Positions 29,702 through 38,944 of a stretch of 64,000 nucleotides of DNA are shown in pieces. The translations under genes were made by a program, and so were the position numbers. The notes beneath the pieces were generated by a model, which was given only the letters and a program-made list of their open reading frames with translations, ran no database searches and was not told where the DNA came from. The DNA comes from CAWAHD01 sp963781785 (GTDB taxonomy: Bacteria > Planctomycetota > Planctomycetia > Isosphaerales > Isosphaeraceae): assembly GCA_963781785.1 (NCBI GenBank), contig CAWAHD010000002.1, positions 620,001 to 684,000 on the forward strand, written 5' to 3'. Each line of letters begins with the position of its first letter. The stretch's first letter is position 1.

Positions 29702-30100
29702 GTGCAGATCCACATCACGGCCAGTGACGGGATCCCGATCTACGTCCAGATCGTCAATCAGGTGAAGTACCTGCTGGCGTCGGGGCGGCTGGAGCCGGGG
29801 GAGGAGATGCCCCCGATCCGGGTGCTGGCGGAGAAGCTGCTCGTCAACCCCAACACCGTGGCGCGTGCCTATCGCGAGCTCGAGGCGGCCGGCATTGTCG
29901 AGAAGCGGCGGACTGCCGGGACATTCGTTTCCGAAGCCGGGTCACCGCTGGCGCGGCGCGAGCGGATGAAGATCCTCACCGAGCGCGTCGATCTGCTCCT
30001 GGCCGAGGCGCGGCAGCTCGGGATCGGGCTGGAGGAAGTGGTCGAGCTGATCGGGCGCCGCAACGAGGCGATGAAACAGGGCGGGGGTGCTAAGCCATGA
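29702..30100 (+). CDS. GntR-family transcriptional regulator, YtrA subfamily
   Basis: 132 residues from GTG 29702. A winged helix fills residues 1-75 (GIPIYVQIVNQVKYLLASGR, VLAEKLLVNPNTVARAYREL), followed by a short helical dimerisation tail instead of a ligand domain; that is the YtrA type, which normally regulates an adjacent ABC transporter. The ABC ATPase gene overlaps its stop (ATGA), supporting one operon. Its likely operator is the inverted repeat at 29637-29658. Confidence 0.9.
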   Translation: MQIHITASDGIPIYVQIVNQVKYLLASGRLEPGEEMPPIRVLAEKLLVNPNTVARAYRELEAAGIVEKRRTAGTFVSEAGSPLARRERMKILTERVDLLLAEARQLGIGLEEVVELIGRRNEAMKQGGGAKP

Positions 30101-31014
30101 TTGTCGAGACAAGTGAGTCCGTGGTCGATGTCGTGGGGCTGTCGCGGCGCTTCGGCCGCACTCTCGCCCTCGACGGGGTCAGCCTGAGGGTGCCGCGTGG
30201 AGCGGTCTTCGGCCTGGTGGGCGAGAACGGGGCGGGCAAGACCACTCTGATCAAACATTTGATCGGCCTGCTCAAAGCCCAAACCGGCACCGTGAGCGTG
30301 TTCGGGCTCGACCCGGTCAAGGAGCCGGTCGCGGTGCTGTCGCGCGTTGGTTTTCTGAGCGAGGATCGTGATCTGCCCGACTGGCTCAAGGTTCACGAGC
30401 TCTTGCGCTACCTGCGGCCGTTCTATCCGACCTGGGACGATCGCCTGGCCGAGGACCTGCGCCGCCAGTTCGAGCTCGACCCGGCCGCGCGGATCAAGAC
30501 CTTGTCGCAGGGCCAGCGGGCGCGCGTGGGGCTCCTGGCGGCCCTGGCTTACCGGCCCGAGCTTCTGGTCCTCGACGAGCCATCCACGGGGCTCGACCCG
30601 ATCGTCCGCCGCGAGATCCTGGCGGCCATCATCCGCACGATCGCCCAGGAGGGCCGCACGGTCCTCTTCTCGTCGCACTTGCTCGACGAGGTCGAGCGCG
30701 TCTCCGACCACGTGGCGCTCATCGACCGCGGCCGGATCGTGCTCTGCGATGCGCTCGAAACGGTCAAGGAACGCCACTGCCGGCTCACGCTCCGGTTCGA
30801 CGAGCCGCTGCCGGGCCCGCCGGTTCTGGTCGGGTCGACCCGATGGGAAGGCGCCGGCCACGAATGGTCGACGGTCTGCCGGGGCTCGATCGATGAGATC
30901 CAGGGCGCGGTGGCGGGTTTGGGTGCCCGGATCGTCGAGGAACACACGCCCACACTCGACGACATCTTCGTGGCCCGGGTCGGGTCGCGTCCAACCGCTG
31001 AAGTCGAGGGCTAG
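30097..31014 (+). CDS. ABC transporter ATP-binding protein
   Basis: 305 residues. Walker A GENGAGKTT, Q-loop region VGFLSEDRDLP, signature LSQGQRARVGLLAAL, Walker B LLVLDEPSTGLD and H-loop SSHLLDEVERVSDH are all present. The C-terminal 80 residues are the small extra domain found in type-2 exporters. Translationally coupled to gntR (4-base overlap) and 4 bases before the permease. Probably a drug, peptide or lipid exporter; the substrate cannot be read from the sequence. Confidence 0.92.
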   Translation: MIVETSESVVDVVGLSRRFGRTLALDGVSLRVPRGAVFGLVGENGAGKTTLIKHLIGLLKAQTGTVSVFGLDPVKEPVAVLSRVGFLSEDRDLPDWLKVHELLRYLRPFYPTWDDRLAEDLRRQFELDPAARIKTLSQGQRARVGLLAALAYRPELLVLDEPSTGLDPIVRREILAAIIRTIAQEGRTVLFSSHLLDEVERVSDHVALIDRGRIVLCDALETVKERHCRLTLRFDEPLPGPPVLVGSTRWEGAGHEWSTVCRGSIDEIQGAVAGLGARIVEEHTPTLDDIFVARVGSRPTAEVEG

Positions 31015-31018
31015 TGCC

Positions 31019-32656
31019 ATGAAAACGGCTGCTCTGCCAATCGCCTATCTCATCTGGTGCCGGCACAAGACCGGTTTCATCGCCTCGGCTTGCGGTCTGG
31101 CGGCGATCGCGATCGCGTATCCGGTACTGTTCACGCTGGCACGCGGACCCGCGGCCGTGATCGCGAGTGTGATTCCACTCGTCGCGATTGTGAGTTATGT
31201 CCTCAATTCTTGCGTGTTTTCCGAGGAGCAGGGCAGCGTGGATTCGGGTTACCCGAGATCGCTGTTCGTCTTGCCGGCGCCAACCGGCGCCCTGGCGTTC
31301 TGGCCGATGTTTTACGGTTCCACGATGGCCGCTCTTTTGTGGATCGTCACAGCAGGGTTGATCTACCCTTTGAGCGGATTCCGGCCGCCGGTCTGGCTTC
31401 CCGCGCTGGCGCTGGCCTCGGGGGTAGGCTGGGTTCAAGGCGTGGCCTGGATGCCTCTGGCGGCTCGCTCGCTTCGAGGTATCCTCGCCGCGGCCTCGAC
31501 GTTGGCTCTTGGTGCTATTCCTGTCTGGCTGATCCAGACGGGTCGCGGCACGAGCCTGGTTCTCGTGAGCCTGTTTTCAGCCTACCTCGGGGCGGCATTC
31601 CTGGTGGGCCTGGCATCGGTCGCCACCGATCGAAGCGGCGGCTCGTGGCTGCGGAAACCTTCAAGCCGCCGAGTCGGGCTCCGCCCGGCCGCCCCGGAGA
31701 CCGTGCCCAGCTATCCTCCGTTTCGGTCGACGGCCGCGGCCCAGCTCTGGTACGAGTGGAAATGCCACGGCCGCGTGCTGCCGGGCTACGTGGGAACGCC
31801 CTTCGTTCTGATCTGGATGCTCTTGCTCTTCAGACCAGGCTCGCCCTTTGCGCCTCTGCATCTGGCCTTGATCCTCGGGCTCCTGGCAGCGATTCCGGCC
31901 CTGTTGGCCGGCGCAATTGGCCCGGCGATGGGCCGATTCCGGCCTTTTTGGGTCAGACAGCGCGGGTTCATCACCTTCATGGCAGTCCGGCCGATTACAA
32001 GCTGGAAGCTGCTCGTGGCGAAGTTTCGCATGGCGGTCGCCAGCGTCATCGTGACGGTGGCCATCGCGCTTTTGGGGACGTTTCTCTGGACGATCGTGTC
32101 GAACAACGGCTCGCTCGCAGCCGGCCTCGGGCGCGATCTTGCCGCGCGCTATCCCGGCGGCCGAAGTTTTGCAATTCTGGCGCTCGCGGCTGTGCTCATG
32201 CCAGTGCTCGTCGCCCGGCAATTCACCGCGGGATTCGCCAACGTGCTCACGGGCCGCCGCTGGATCGCCGACGCCTCCGCCTGGATTTTTCTGGCCGGCC
32301 TCCTCATCCTGTGCTCCGCCGGAGCCTGGCTGGCCAATCGCCCTGAGGCATTACCCCGTCTCTACGCGATCATCCCGTGGTTCGTGGCTGGTGTCGCGAT
32401 GATCAAGGGAACGCTGGCGATCGTGTTGTTCCGTGCCGTCTTGCGCCGGCGACTCATCGGCTGGCCGGACATCCTCGTCATCCTGGGCGTCTGGCTGGCG
32501 ATCACGGTCCTTGGCTTCGCTCTTGCGATCCTCGTTTCGCCGGCAAATGGATTGCCGGCCCCCTTACCCTTGCTCTTCGTGGGCATCGCGACGTTGGTCC
32601 CTCTCCTGAGGTTTCCGCTCGGGACGCTGGCCCTGGAATGGAATCGCCACCGGTAG
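31019..32656 (+). CDS. ABC transporter permease
   Basis: 545 residues from ATG 31019 with about 12-14 hydrophobic helices, e.g. GLAAIAIAYPVLFTLARG, VIPLVAIVSYVLNSCVF, ILALAAVLMPVLVARQF and ILGVWLAITVLGFALAILVS. Two related halves are separated by a hydrophilic stretch around residues 205-240. No ATPase or substrate-binding domain, so it pairs with the ATPase upstream. The sequence is not close to any named permease family I know. Last gene of the operon; no clear terminator follows. Confidence 0.85.
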   Translation: MKTAALPIAYLIWCRHKTGFIASACGLAAIAIAYPVLFTLARGPAAVIASVIPLVAIVSYVLNSCVFSEEQGSVDSGYPRSLFVLPAPTGALAFWPMFYGSTMAALLWIVTAGLIYPLSGFRPPVWLPALALASGVGWVQGVAWMPLAARSLRGILAAASTLALGAIPVWLIQTGRGTSLVLVSLFSAYLGAAFLVGLASVATDRSGGSWLRKPSSRRVGLRPAAPETVPSYPPFRSTAAAQLWYEWKCHGRVLPGYVGTPFVLIWMLLLFRPGSPFAPLHLALILGLLAAIPALLAGAIGPAMGRFRPFWVRQRGFITFMAVRPITSWKLLVAKFRMAVASVIVTVAIALLGTFLWTIVSNNGSLAAGLGRDLAARYPGGRSFAILALAAVLMPVLVARQFTAGFANVLTGRRWIADASAWIFLAGLLILCSAGAWLANRPEALPRLYAIIPWFVAGVAMIKGTLAIVLFRAVLRRRLIGWPDILVILGVWLAITVLGFALAILVSPANGLPAPLPLLFVGIATLVPLLRFPLGTLALEWNRHR

Positions 32657-32755
32657 ACCACTCCGGTTTTCGATTCGTGATCTGCGATTGAAGCAGCGTT
32701 CCCTCGTCTGGAAGAATCCCCGAGCCAGTGGCGTCCGCCCAGACCGTTCGTTTGA

Positions 32756-32783
32756 TTCATCCTTCATCCTTCATCCTTCATCC
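32756..32783. repeat. Four tandem TTCATCC units
   Basis: Heptamer TTCATCC repeated four times without change, followed by TTTGATTCCCT, about 100 bases before the TPR gene. A simple-sequence repeat; possibly slippage-prone. Confidence 0.75.
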
Positions 32784-32879
32784 TTTGATTCCCTTGCGTC
32801 GTTTGGCGTTCCCGATTATCTTGTATGGCTCGACACGCCTCGGCAGGGACGCCATCAATCGCCACGGGAGGATTGACGC

Positions 32880-34466
32880 ATGCGACGGATCGCGAAAATC
32901 GTGCTTGTGCGCGCGAAGCACCATCGAGCTGCGCTGCTACTGGCAATCTTGGTGTTGCCCTGTTCGCCGCTCGTCTCCACGGCTGTGGCACGTGGATCGC
33001 AGCCGCCGGCCGCCGACTGGGTCGGCAAGCCGGTGGTCCCCCGGAGCCCTGATTTCACTCTCGCCCAGGATCATACGGGAGTCGAGCGCAAGGGAATGCT
33101 CGCCATTTATCATGTGACGAAGGTCGCCAACCAATCGCTGTTCATTTCCACACCGGGTCAGAGCGGCTGGGTCAGGAGCGATCAGGTCGTCCTTGTTGAC
33201 CGAGCCCAGGCATACTTCACGAGCCAAATTCAGGAAAACCCCCGCGCGTCGTTCAACTACACGATGCGGGCGATCGCGCTCCTGGCAGAAAAGCCCGACT
33301 TCCCGCGAGCCCTGGCCGATTTGAACGAGGGTGTCCGCATGGACCCGCGCGACGCATTTGCCCGTGGCAGCCGCGGTGTCGCGCTCTTGGCGATGGACCA
33401 GTGGGAGAAGGCGATGGCCGATCTCGAAGAGGCCATGCGCCTCGATCCCGCCAACCCCGCTTACCTGATCGACCGTGCCGCAGCCTGGCACTCTCGCCAC
33501 GACGACGCCAAGGCCATCGCCGACTGCGAGGCGGCCCTGCGGCTCAGTGCCGGGGCGGTCACGGCACGACTCTTGCGCGCGTCGATCAGTGCCGAGCGAA
33601 AGGAATACGATCGTGCGATCGCCGATTACAACGAGGTCATCCGCCGGGATCCCTCGATTCTCGCCGCGTATTTCGACCGGGCGGCTGTGCAGCAAGAAAA
33701 AGGGGACTACGACAAGGCCATCGCCGGCCTTGACCAGCTCATCCGGTTCGATCCTCAGCTTCCGGATTCGTACGTCGTGCGCGCAGCCGGCTGGAAACAC
33801 CAAAAACAGTACGACAAGGCCATCGCCGACCTGAGCGAGGCCATCCGGCTCGACCCCCGCAACCCGTCGTCCTACCACGAGCGCGGCTTGATCTGGACCG
33901 ACAAAAAGGATTTTGACAAGGCGATCGGCGATTTCAGCGAGGTCATCCGGCTCGCCCCGGAGCACGCCATCGGTTACTGCAACCGCGGCTTCGCCTGGAA
34001 GGCCGAGAAAGAGTACGCCAATGCCATCGCCGATTACGACGAAGCCGTTCGGCTCGATCCCAAGGACGCAGACGCCTACTGCGGGCGCGGCTGGTGCTGG
34101 CGAGCCAGGAAGGATTATCCCAGGGCGTTCGCCGATTTCAGCCAGGCACTCAAGCTCAATCCCCGGGATGCCTGCGCGCTGGACGGCCGTGGCTGGATCT
34201 GGGCGACGTGCCCCGACGCGTCCTATCGCGACGGCAAAAAAGCCGTCGAGGCCGCGATCGAAGCTTGTGAGCTGACTCGCTGGAAAGAGGCGTACTGCCT
34301 CGAGACGCTCGCTGCGGCTTACGCCGAAACCGGCGACTTCAGCAGAGCCGTGCGCTGGCTGAATAAGGCCATCGAGATCGAGACCGACGCGAAGGAGCAG
34401 GAAGAATACCGCACCGCCCTCAAGCTGTTCCAGCAAGGAAAGCCGTATCGCGACACGACGCCGTGA
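32880..34466 (+). CDS. Secreted TPR-repeat protein
   Basis: 528 residues; ATG 32880 with GGGAGG 8 bases upstream. Basic start and hydrophobic core (ALLLAILVLPCSPLVSTAVA) make a signal peptide. Residues about 40-110 form a small beta domain (WVGKPVVPRSPDF; GMLAIYHVTKVANQSLFI) resembling an SH3-like module. From residue 120 there are some ten 34-residue TPRs, e.g. YDKAIADLSEAIRLDPRNPS and YANAIADYDEAVRLDPKDAD. Expected role is protein binding in the periplasm or at the cell surface. Stands alone between the ABC operon and the 34.8 kb cluster. Confidence 0.9.
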   Translation: MRRIAKIVLVRAKHHRAALLLAILVLPCSPLVSTAVARGSQPPAADWVGKPVVPRSPDFTLAQDHTGVERKGMLAIYHVTKVANQSLFISTPGQSGWVRSDQVVLVDRAQAYFTSQIQENPRASFNYTMRAIALLAEKPDFPRALADLNEGVRMDPRDAFARGSRGVALLAMDQWEKAMADLEEAMRLDPANPAYLIDRAAAWHSRHDDAKAIADCEAALRLSAGAVTARLLRASISAERKEYDRAIADYNEVIRRDPSILAAYFDRAAVQQEKGDYDKAIAGLDQLIRFDPQLPDSYVVRAAGWKHQKQYDKAIADLSEAIRLDPRNPSSYHERGLIWTDKKDFDKAIGDFSEVIRLAPEHAIGYCNRGFAWKAEKEYANAIADYDEAVRLDPKDADAYCGRGWCWRARKDYPRAFADFSQALKLNPRDACALDGRGWIWATCPDASYRDGKKAVEAAIEACELTRWKEAYCLETLAAAYAETGDFSRAVRWLNKAIEIETDAKEQEEYRTALKLFQQGKPYRDTTP

Positions 34467-34820
34467 GAGGATTACACGATTTGGTGTCGAGAGCTCTTGC
34501 TTGATTTAATTGACGAGCGTGGACCTACTCGTGGGCTTCTCGGCAGCTCCACATCCGGATGACCAGTAGCCGATGGTGTGCGGGTACTCAATGCGGATGC
34601 CAGCCGGCGCGCTTCGTGCGTTTCCTTTTTTTACCTCGTTCTCGCGGTCGTGTTTCGCCTCGCAGACCCACCCTTCACCCGAGCCCGTAACGCGACGACC
34701 GATTTAACGCCCACGAGACAATGTCCCTCTCCGCCCAGTGGCGGCGGCCTATTGACGGCCCGACTGAGCCGCTGGTAACGTGTAGGGTGCTCAGGATCTG
34801 CGGGCTCCGACGGCGCTTAC
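34467..34820. other. Intergenic, no gene seen
   Basis: About 350 bases without a supportable gene, hairpin or promoter. It ends in a run of ten C at 34824-34833, inside the possible start region of the next gene. Composition becomes less GC-rich from here on. Confidence 0.5.
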
Positions 34821-35915
34821 ATGCCCCCCCCCCTTTGGGGCAGGCGGTGGCATTTGGCTAGGATCGCGCGTTTCTGCGTTGGGTTGGTGATTTTACTGTC
34901 GCCAGGCTGCATTCCGCCTCCGGTCGACGACGTTGTAAGTTCCAACCAGAAAGACCCCAACTCCGAGTTCGGCACCGCGCCAGCGGTTGACGACTCTGTG
35001 TATGACATCGGTCCGATCGTCGCCCGAGATCAGATTCTCCGGCACGATTTCACTCTGACCAATTACAGCGACAAGCCTTTGCGGATACTTGGAGGGATGT
35101 CCGACGCGCCCTGCTGCTCGGGCGTGGAGTCGCTGCCGGACTCGATACCGCCGGGAGCAGGGGCGAGGGTGAGCGTTTTCTTGAAGCCAGGTAATCAAAC
35201 CGGCCAAAAGGTTGTTCGTTTCGCGATCGAGACGGACTCACGTGAGAAACCCGTCCACACGCTTACTTTTCGAGCAAGCCTGTTCGGTGAATGGGAAGTT
35301 GTCCCTCTGGCCGGTCCGATTCCGCTGGTTCCGGTCGGCAGCAGAGGGAAACAGTCGCTGCGCCTCGTCTGCCGCCGAGAAGGTGATGAGGGCCTTCGAC
35401 TCCCGCAGACGGTGGAAGTACGGGAGCCACTCCGCGCGCTCCCCCGGCAACCGGGTAACGAGCGCGTCCTGCTCGATGGCTTGATCGAGTCTAGCTTGGA
35501 CGTCGAAGTGGAGTTCCCAGGAGCTTCTGAGCTTGGGTTGCAGCAAGCCGAGATTTCGTTCCACTGGCCGGGTGGCCGCACGCGCACGGCGGTCATCCGT
35601 TGGGAGGTCACTCCGCTTGTCCGTATCTCCCCTTCCAGCATCGTTATCGAGCCAACCGGTCGTCCTGTCGAGCGCTCAATCACAATCACGTCCGATGATC
35701 GATCGGTTCGCATCACCAGCGTCTCCGGTGCGATCCTCGCGAAGCCTGCCGAGTTCCCGTCGCTTACCGGGCGGACCCACCAATTGACCGTGTGGCTGGA
35801 GCCATCTCGCGCTGTTCCTGGCGCCGTGTCGCGTGTCTCAATCGGCATTGACCACCCAAACCAGCTGGAGCTGGCTCTGAGTGTACTGGCCTTGCCATCC
35901 AGGAAGCCCAGGTGA
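34821..35915 (+). CDS. DUF1573-type lipoprotein
   Basis: 364 residues from ATG 34821, or 353 from TTG 34854, which has GGCGG upstream and gives a cleaner signal peptide. The signal ends in the lipobox LLSPGC, so it is lipid-anchored. Residues 60-150 are a DUF1573/HYDIN-like beta-sandwich (DIGPIVARDQILRHDFTLTN, FLKPGNQTGQKVVRFAIETD), and a second beta-rich domain follows (SPSSIVIEPTGRPVERSITI). DUF1573 has no known activity. The next gene begins 8 bases after its stop; together they open a five-gene envelope cluster. Confidence 0.8.
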   Translation: MPPPLWGRRWHLARIARFCVGLVILLSPGCIPPPVDDVVSSNQKDPNSEFGTAPAVDDSVYDIGPIVARDQILRHDFTLTNYSDKPLRILGGMSDAPCCSGVESLPDSIPPGAGARVSVFLKPGNQTGQKVVRFAIETDSREKPVHTLTFRASLFGEWEVVPLAGPIPLVPVGSRGKQSLRLVCRREGDEGLRLPQTVEVREPLRALPRQPGNERVLLDGLIESSLDVEVEFPGASELGLQQAEISFHWPGGRTRTAVIRWEVTPLVRISPSSIVIEPTGRPVERSITITSDDRSVRITSVSGAILAKPAEFPSLTGRTHQLTVWLEPSRAVPGAVSRVSIGIDHPNQLELALSVLALPSRKPR

Positions 35916-35923
35916 GGTGCCAC

Positions 35924-36937
35924 ATGAAGATGCGTTTTTCGGATCGCAGGGCTTTCACGCTGATCGAATTGCTCGCGGTCCTCGGCGTTCTCAGCGTTGT
36001 GATCGCGCTCTTGCTTCCGGCGGTGCAATCCGCGCGCGAGGCTGCCAGGCGGGCCCAGTGCCAAAGCAACCTCAAACAGATTGGAGTGGCACTTCATTCC
36101 TACCACGAAGCGCAGCATTGCTTTCCCCCTGCCGTCACCACTGCACCGCGGTCTCATGGAGCCTTTTACGGCGGTCTTTATTCCGTGCAAGTACGATTAC
36201 TCCCTTATATTGATCAGGCAGCAGCCTACAACGCAGTGAATTTTCAAACGGGCACGTGGCCGCCCGATACTTTCATGTTCCCGATAACAGACCTACAACT
36301 GCAGCTCAACGCGGCGAATTCCACCGTTTACCAGACAGCGATGGGCGTTTTCCTCTGCCCGTCGGATGGAGGTCCGTTTTCAAAGGCCGGCAATAACTAC
36401 CGTGGGAACACGGGAGTAGGACCCTCCGGAGCGCCCTGGGCGGAGTTCCCGGATAGTGGGAACGGCCTCTTTCCAGAAGGCGGACCGATCAGCATCACGA
36501 AGGTCACGGACGGGCTCAGCCACACGGTCGCGTTCAGCGAGCGGGTGCGTGGTTCAGGTCGGGAGCCACCCGACCCAGAGCGCGACATGTTCCAGCGAAC
36601 AGGCGTCGCGAACACGGCGGACCAACTCTTGCTTGCTTGTCGAATCGCTGCGCGGCCCTCCAATGTGTCGGGATTCGTTGACAACGGACGATGGTGGTTC
36701 TGGACGGGTAAGGAACGGACGCTCTACAACCACGCCCAAGTCCCCAACGGCTCTGTCCCCGATTGCACGTACGGTGCGATGATTCCGATGATGGATATGG
36801 CTACCGCCCGCTCGCGGCATCCCGGTGGCGTACACGCTCTGATGGCGGACGGTTCGGGACGATTCATCCCGAGCTCGATCAATCAGGCAGTTTGGAGAGG
36901 ACTGGGCACCCGGAACGGCCGTGAATTGGTCGACTGA
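35924..36937 (+). CDS. DUF1559 pseudopilin with H-X9-DG C-terminus
   Basis: 337 residues from ATG 35924 with AGGTGAGG upstream. Type IV prepilin signal: RRAFTLIELLAVLGVL, with Phe at +1 and Glu at +5 after peptidase cleavage, continuing into the hydrophobic helix VVIALLLPAVQSAREAARRA, and NLKQIGVALHSYHEA. The end HPGGVHALMADGSGRFI is the planctomycete H-X9-DG motif. Planctomycetes encode many such proteins, presumed minor pseudopilins of a type II-like system. Here it sits in a compact envelope cluster, which suggests a dedicated partner. Confidence 0.93.
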   Translation: MKMRFSDRRAFTLIELLAVLGVLSVVIALLLPAVQSAREAARRAQCQSNLKQIGVALHSYHEAQHCFPPAVTTAPRSHGAFYGGLYSVQVRLLPYIDQAAAYNAVNFQTGTWPPDTFMFPITDLQLQLNAANSTVYQTAMGVFLCPSDGGPFSKAGNNYRGNTGVGPSGAPWAEFPDSGNGLFPEGGPISITKVTDGLSHTVAFSERVRGSGREPPDPERDMFQRTGVANTADQLLLACRIAARPSNVSGFVDNGRWWFWTGKERTLYNHAQVPNGSVPDCTYGAMIPMMDMATARSRHPGGVHALMADGSGRFIPSSINQAVWRGLGTRNGRELVD

Positions 36938-36986
36938 TTACGTGCTTCGACTTTCGTCTACCTACCAACTTTCGAGAGGAGTCGTT

Positions 36987-37562
36987 ATGTCGTACGCTGT
37001 TCGACCCAACGTCGTGGTCATCGTGTGCATGGTGGCGCTGATTGTCTCGTTGGAATTCCTGGGCGGCGACCCGAGTAGGGCGATTTCTGGACATCAACTT
37101 GGTTTGTATACGCTTTCCAAGACCCGTGGGACGCTTCCCAACTATTATCTGGGTTCTAATACAAATGTGTGCGCCTGTGCAAATGCTGGTGGCGGGAACA
37201 TCTGCGCTTGCTTCGGAAACTTAGGCGCGGACTGCGTCGTCTGCCAGGGCCAATCCATCGCATCCGTGATCTACACTTCGAACGGTGGAAGCGGCAATTT
37301 TCAACCCGCCGGTGCAAGCGGACAGTGCTCCACCCTGGAGAAGTTCACAGGCACGTGTAACGACAGTTGGGTTTGCGCGGATCTTACCGATACTGAGACC
37401 GCTTGCACTTCGACGTATCCTTATGCAACCGACCAATTCATCGTCCGAAACACTCCCGTCGGAACGGCGAGGAAGGCGTTCGCCCCTCAGCAAATCGCGT
37501 CCCGGGGAATCCATGTTGCTCTTGCAAACAGCACCAGAACGTTCCGCCTTCATTTTGACTAG
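36987..37562 (+). CDS. Cysteine-rich secreted protein of unknown function
   Basis: 191 residues from ATG 36987 (GAGAGGA 6 bases upstream). A hydrophobic N-terminus (VVVIVCMVALIVSLEFLGG) is a signal peptide or anchor. The mature part has ten cysteines, clustered as CACANAGGGNICACFG and DCVVC, then four single ones. The pattern suggests disulfide bonding or metal binding outside the cytoplasm. No family recognised. Composition is visibly less GC-rich than the window average. Placement after a pseudopilin and before a C39-like peptidase makes it a candidate exported substrate; that is inference. Confidence 0.7.
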   Translation: MSYAVRPNVVVIVCMVALIVSLEFLGGDPSRAISGHQLGLYTLSKTRGTLPNYYLGSNTNVCACANAGGGNICACFGNLGADCVVCQGQSIASVIYTSNGGSGNFQPAGASGQCSTLEKFTGTCNDSWVCADLTDTETACTSTYPYATDQFIVRNTPVGTARKAFAPQQIASRGIHVALANSTRTFRLHFD

Positions 37563-37795
37563 AGGCTATCCGCGAGAACGCCGCATTGTCGTCTGATTCT
37601 GCTCTAGCAATCAGCCGCGACCGCGGGTGCCCACGATTTGGGGTGCTCAATCGCGCGCGAGAATCGTCACGACCTGGGTGCACGAGTGCGCGGGAGCCGA
37701 TGGAGAAAACCCCTGGGAAGCGTCCCTGAACTTTGCATGGTTATTTCGGCGAAGCCGTCCATAAGGCAATGGGCCATAATCGAGGAGTCACCCCC

Positions 37796-38944
37796 GTGAT
37801 CACTTCCATTCTAGCCTGCCTGCTGCTTCAAGCTCCAAGTCCCGAGTTGGACGGCGAGCAAATGATGAAAATCCTCGAAGGGCTCTACTCAGGCATCCAA
37901 GACTTCGAGCTGGTCTGCGAAGGCCGGGTTACCTGGGCTGATCCAGAGTTGAGAGAGAAATCAGAAGATCCCAAGCGCCCGGAGCGTATCTTTCAAGGGA
38001 GTTACGCTTACCGTGCCGTCGATGGGGCTTCGTATCTGGACCTCTACGAGAAGCCGCTCGAATCCCCCACACCCACTTTATTGCACAGCACACATTCCAA
38101 TCTTAAAGGGATTCACGCTGACATCGTGCGATCCGCGGATCGAAGAAACTATCGTCCCGGGTTCGCCACCCAAAGAACCGGCGGCCCCGGGGTGCTAACG
38201 TTCCCATGCTCTCCTGAACGGTTCATCTACCTGTATCGCTGGAGTCGAGTGAAGTATAGCGTGGCGAACAAAACCTACAAGGTTGAGGGTTGGGAAGAGA
38301 TCGACGGCAACGTCGCTCTCCGGGTCTGGGTGGACGAGTTCCCCGAGGCCAAACGTTCCGACCACATCTGGTCGCGGTACTGGATTGACATGAAGAGGGG
38401 CGGTCACGTCGTCAAGCATGAATATCACGCGGGCAACCAGTTACGGTTTCGACTGTACAACGTCGTGCTGGCAAGCATCGAATCACCGGACGGAAGCGCG
38501 AGATGGTTTCCGGTTCACGCCGACTGGGAGAGTTTTCTTTGGAAAACGGAATGGAGGGCAGCTCCAGTTTTGCATGAAACCTATGATGTGGTTCGAGGCT
38601 CGCTTGTCTTCAATCGCGGGTTCGCCGACGACAGGTTTTCTCTCGATTGGAAGGGCCCGAAGGCAGAGAGCCCAGCGCTCCGGAAAGCACGCCAAGAATA
38701 CAACTCCGCCCCGTTGGAGAAACCCGCTCAACTGCGAACTGGCCCTCAAATGCGAACGGACCCCGCCGGTGTCGAGGAGGATTTGAACAGACAGCTTGCG
38801 GAAGCGGACCGTCAGGCCGAGCAGTTGGATGCATCATCTCCGCGTGGCTGGTGGAATTCGAGCACATTGGCCCAGGCGGGAATGACGGCTTTCGGTGTTG
38901 GCATCCTCGCAGCGGCATTCCTCTTGAGGCGCAGAGTCTTATGA
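37796..38944 (+). CDS. Secreted protein with C-terminal membrane helix, LolA-like fold possible
   Basis: 382 residues. I start at GTG 37796 because GAGGAG lies 8 bases upstream and a short signal (MITSILACLLLQAP) follows; in-frame ATG 37769 is an alternative. The body has alternating beta-strand segments (FELVCEGRVTWADPE, YRAVDGASYLDLYEK, KYSVANKTYKVEGWEEIDGN), a pattern like LolA/LppX lipoprotein carriers, but I cannot confirm it. The C-terminus is one helix plus RRR (GMTAFGVGILAAAFLLRRRV), similar to sorting-signal tails. Stop overlaps the start of the C39-like gene. Confidence 0.7.
   Translation: MITSILACLLLQAPSPELDGEQMMKILEGLYSGIQDFELVCEGRVTWADPELREKSEDPKRPERIFQGSYAYRAVDGASYLDLYEKPLESPTPTLLHSTHSNLKGIHADIVRSADRRNYRPGFATQRTGGPGVLTFPCSPERFIYLYRWSRVKYSVANKTYKVEGWEEIDGNVALRVWVDEFPEAKRSDHIWSRYWIDMKRGGHVVKHEYHAGNQLRFRLYNVVLASIESPDGSARWFPVHADWESFLWKTEWRAAPVLHETYDVVRGSLVFNRGFADDRFSLDWKGPKAESPALRKARQEYNSAPLEKPAQLRTGPQMRTDPAGVEEDLNRQLAEADRQAEQLDASSPRGWWNSSTLAQAGMTAFGVGILAAAFLLRRRVL

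Noticed and set aside
32937..34436. 499-codon minus-strand frame
   Set aside because: Exact mirror of the TPR gene, whose repeats and ribosome site are unmistakable.
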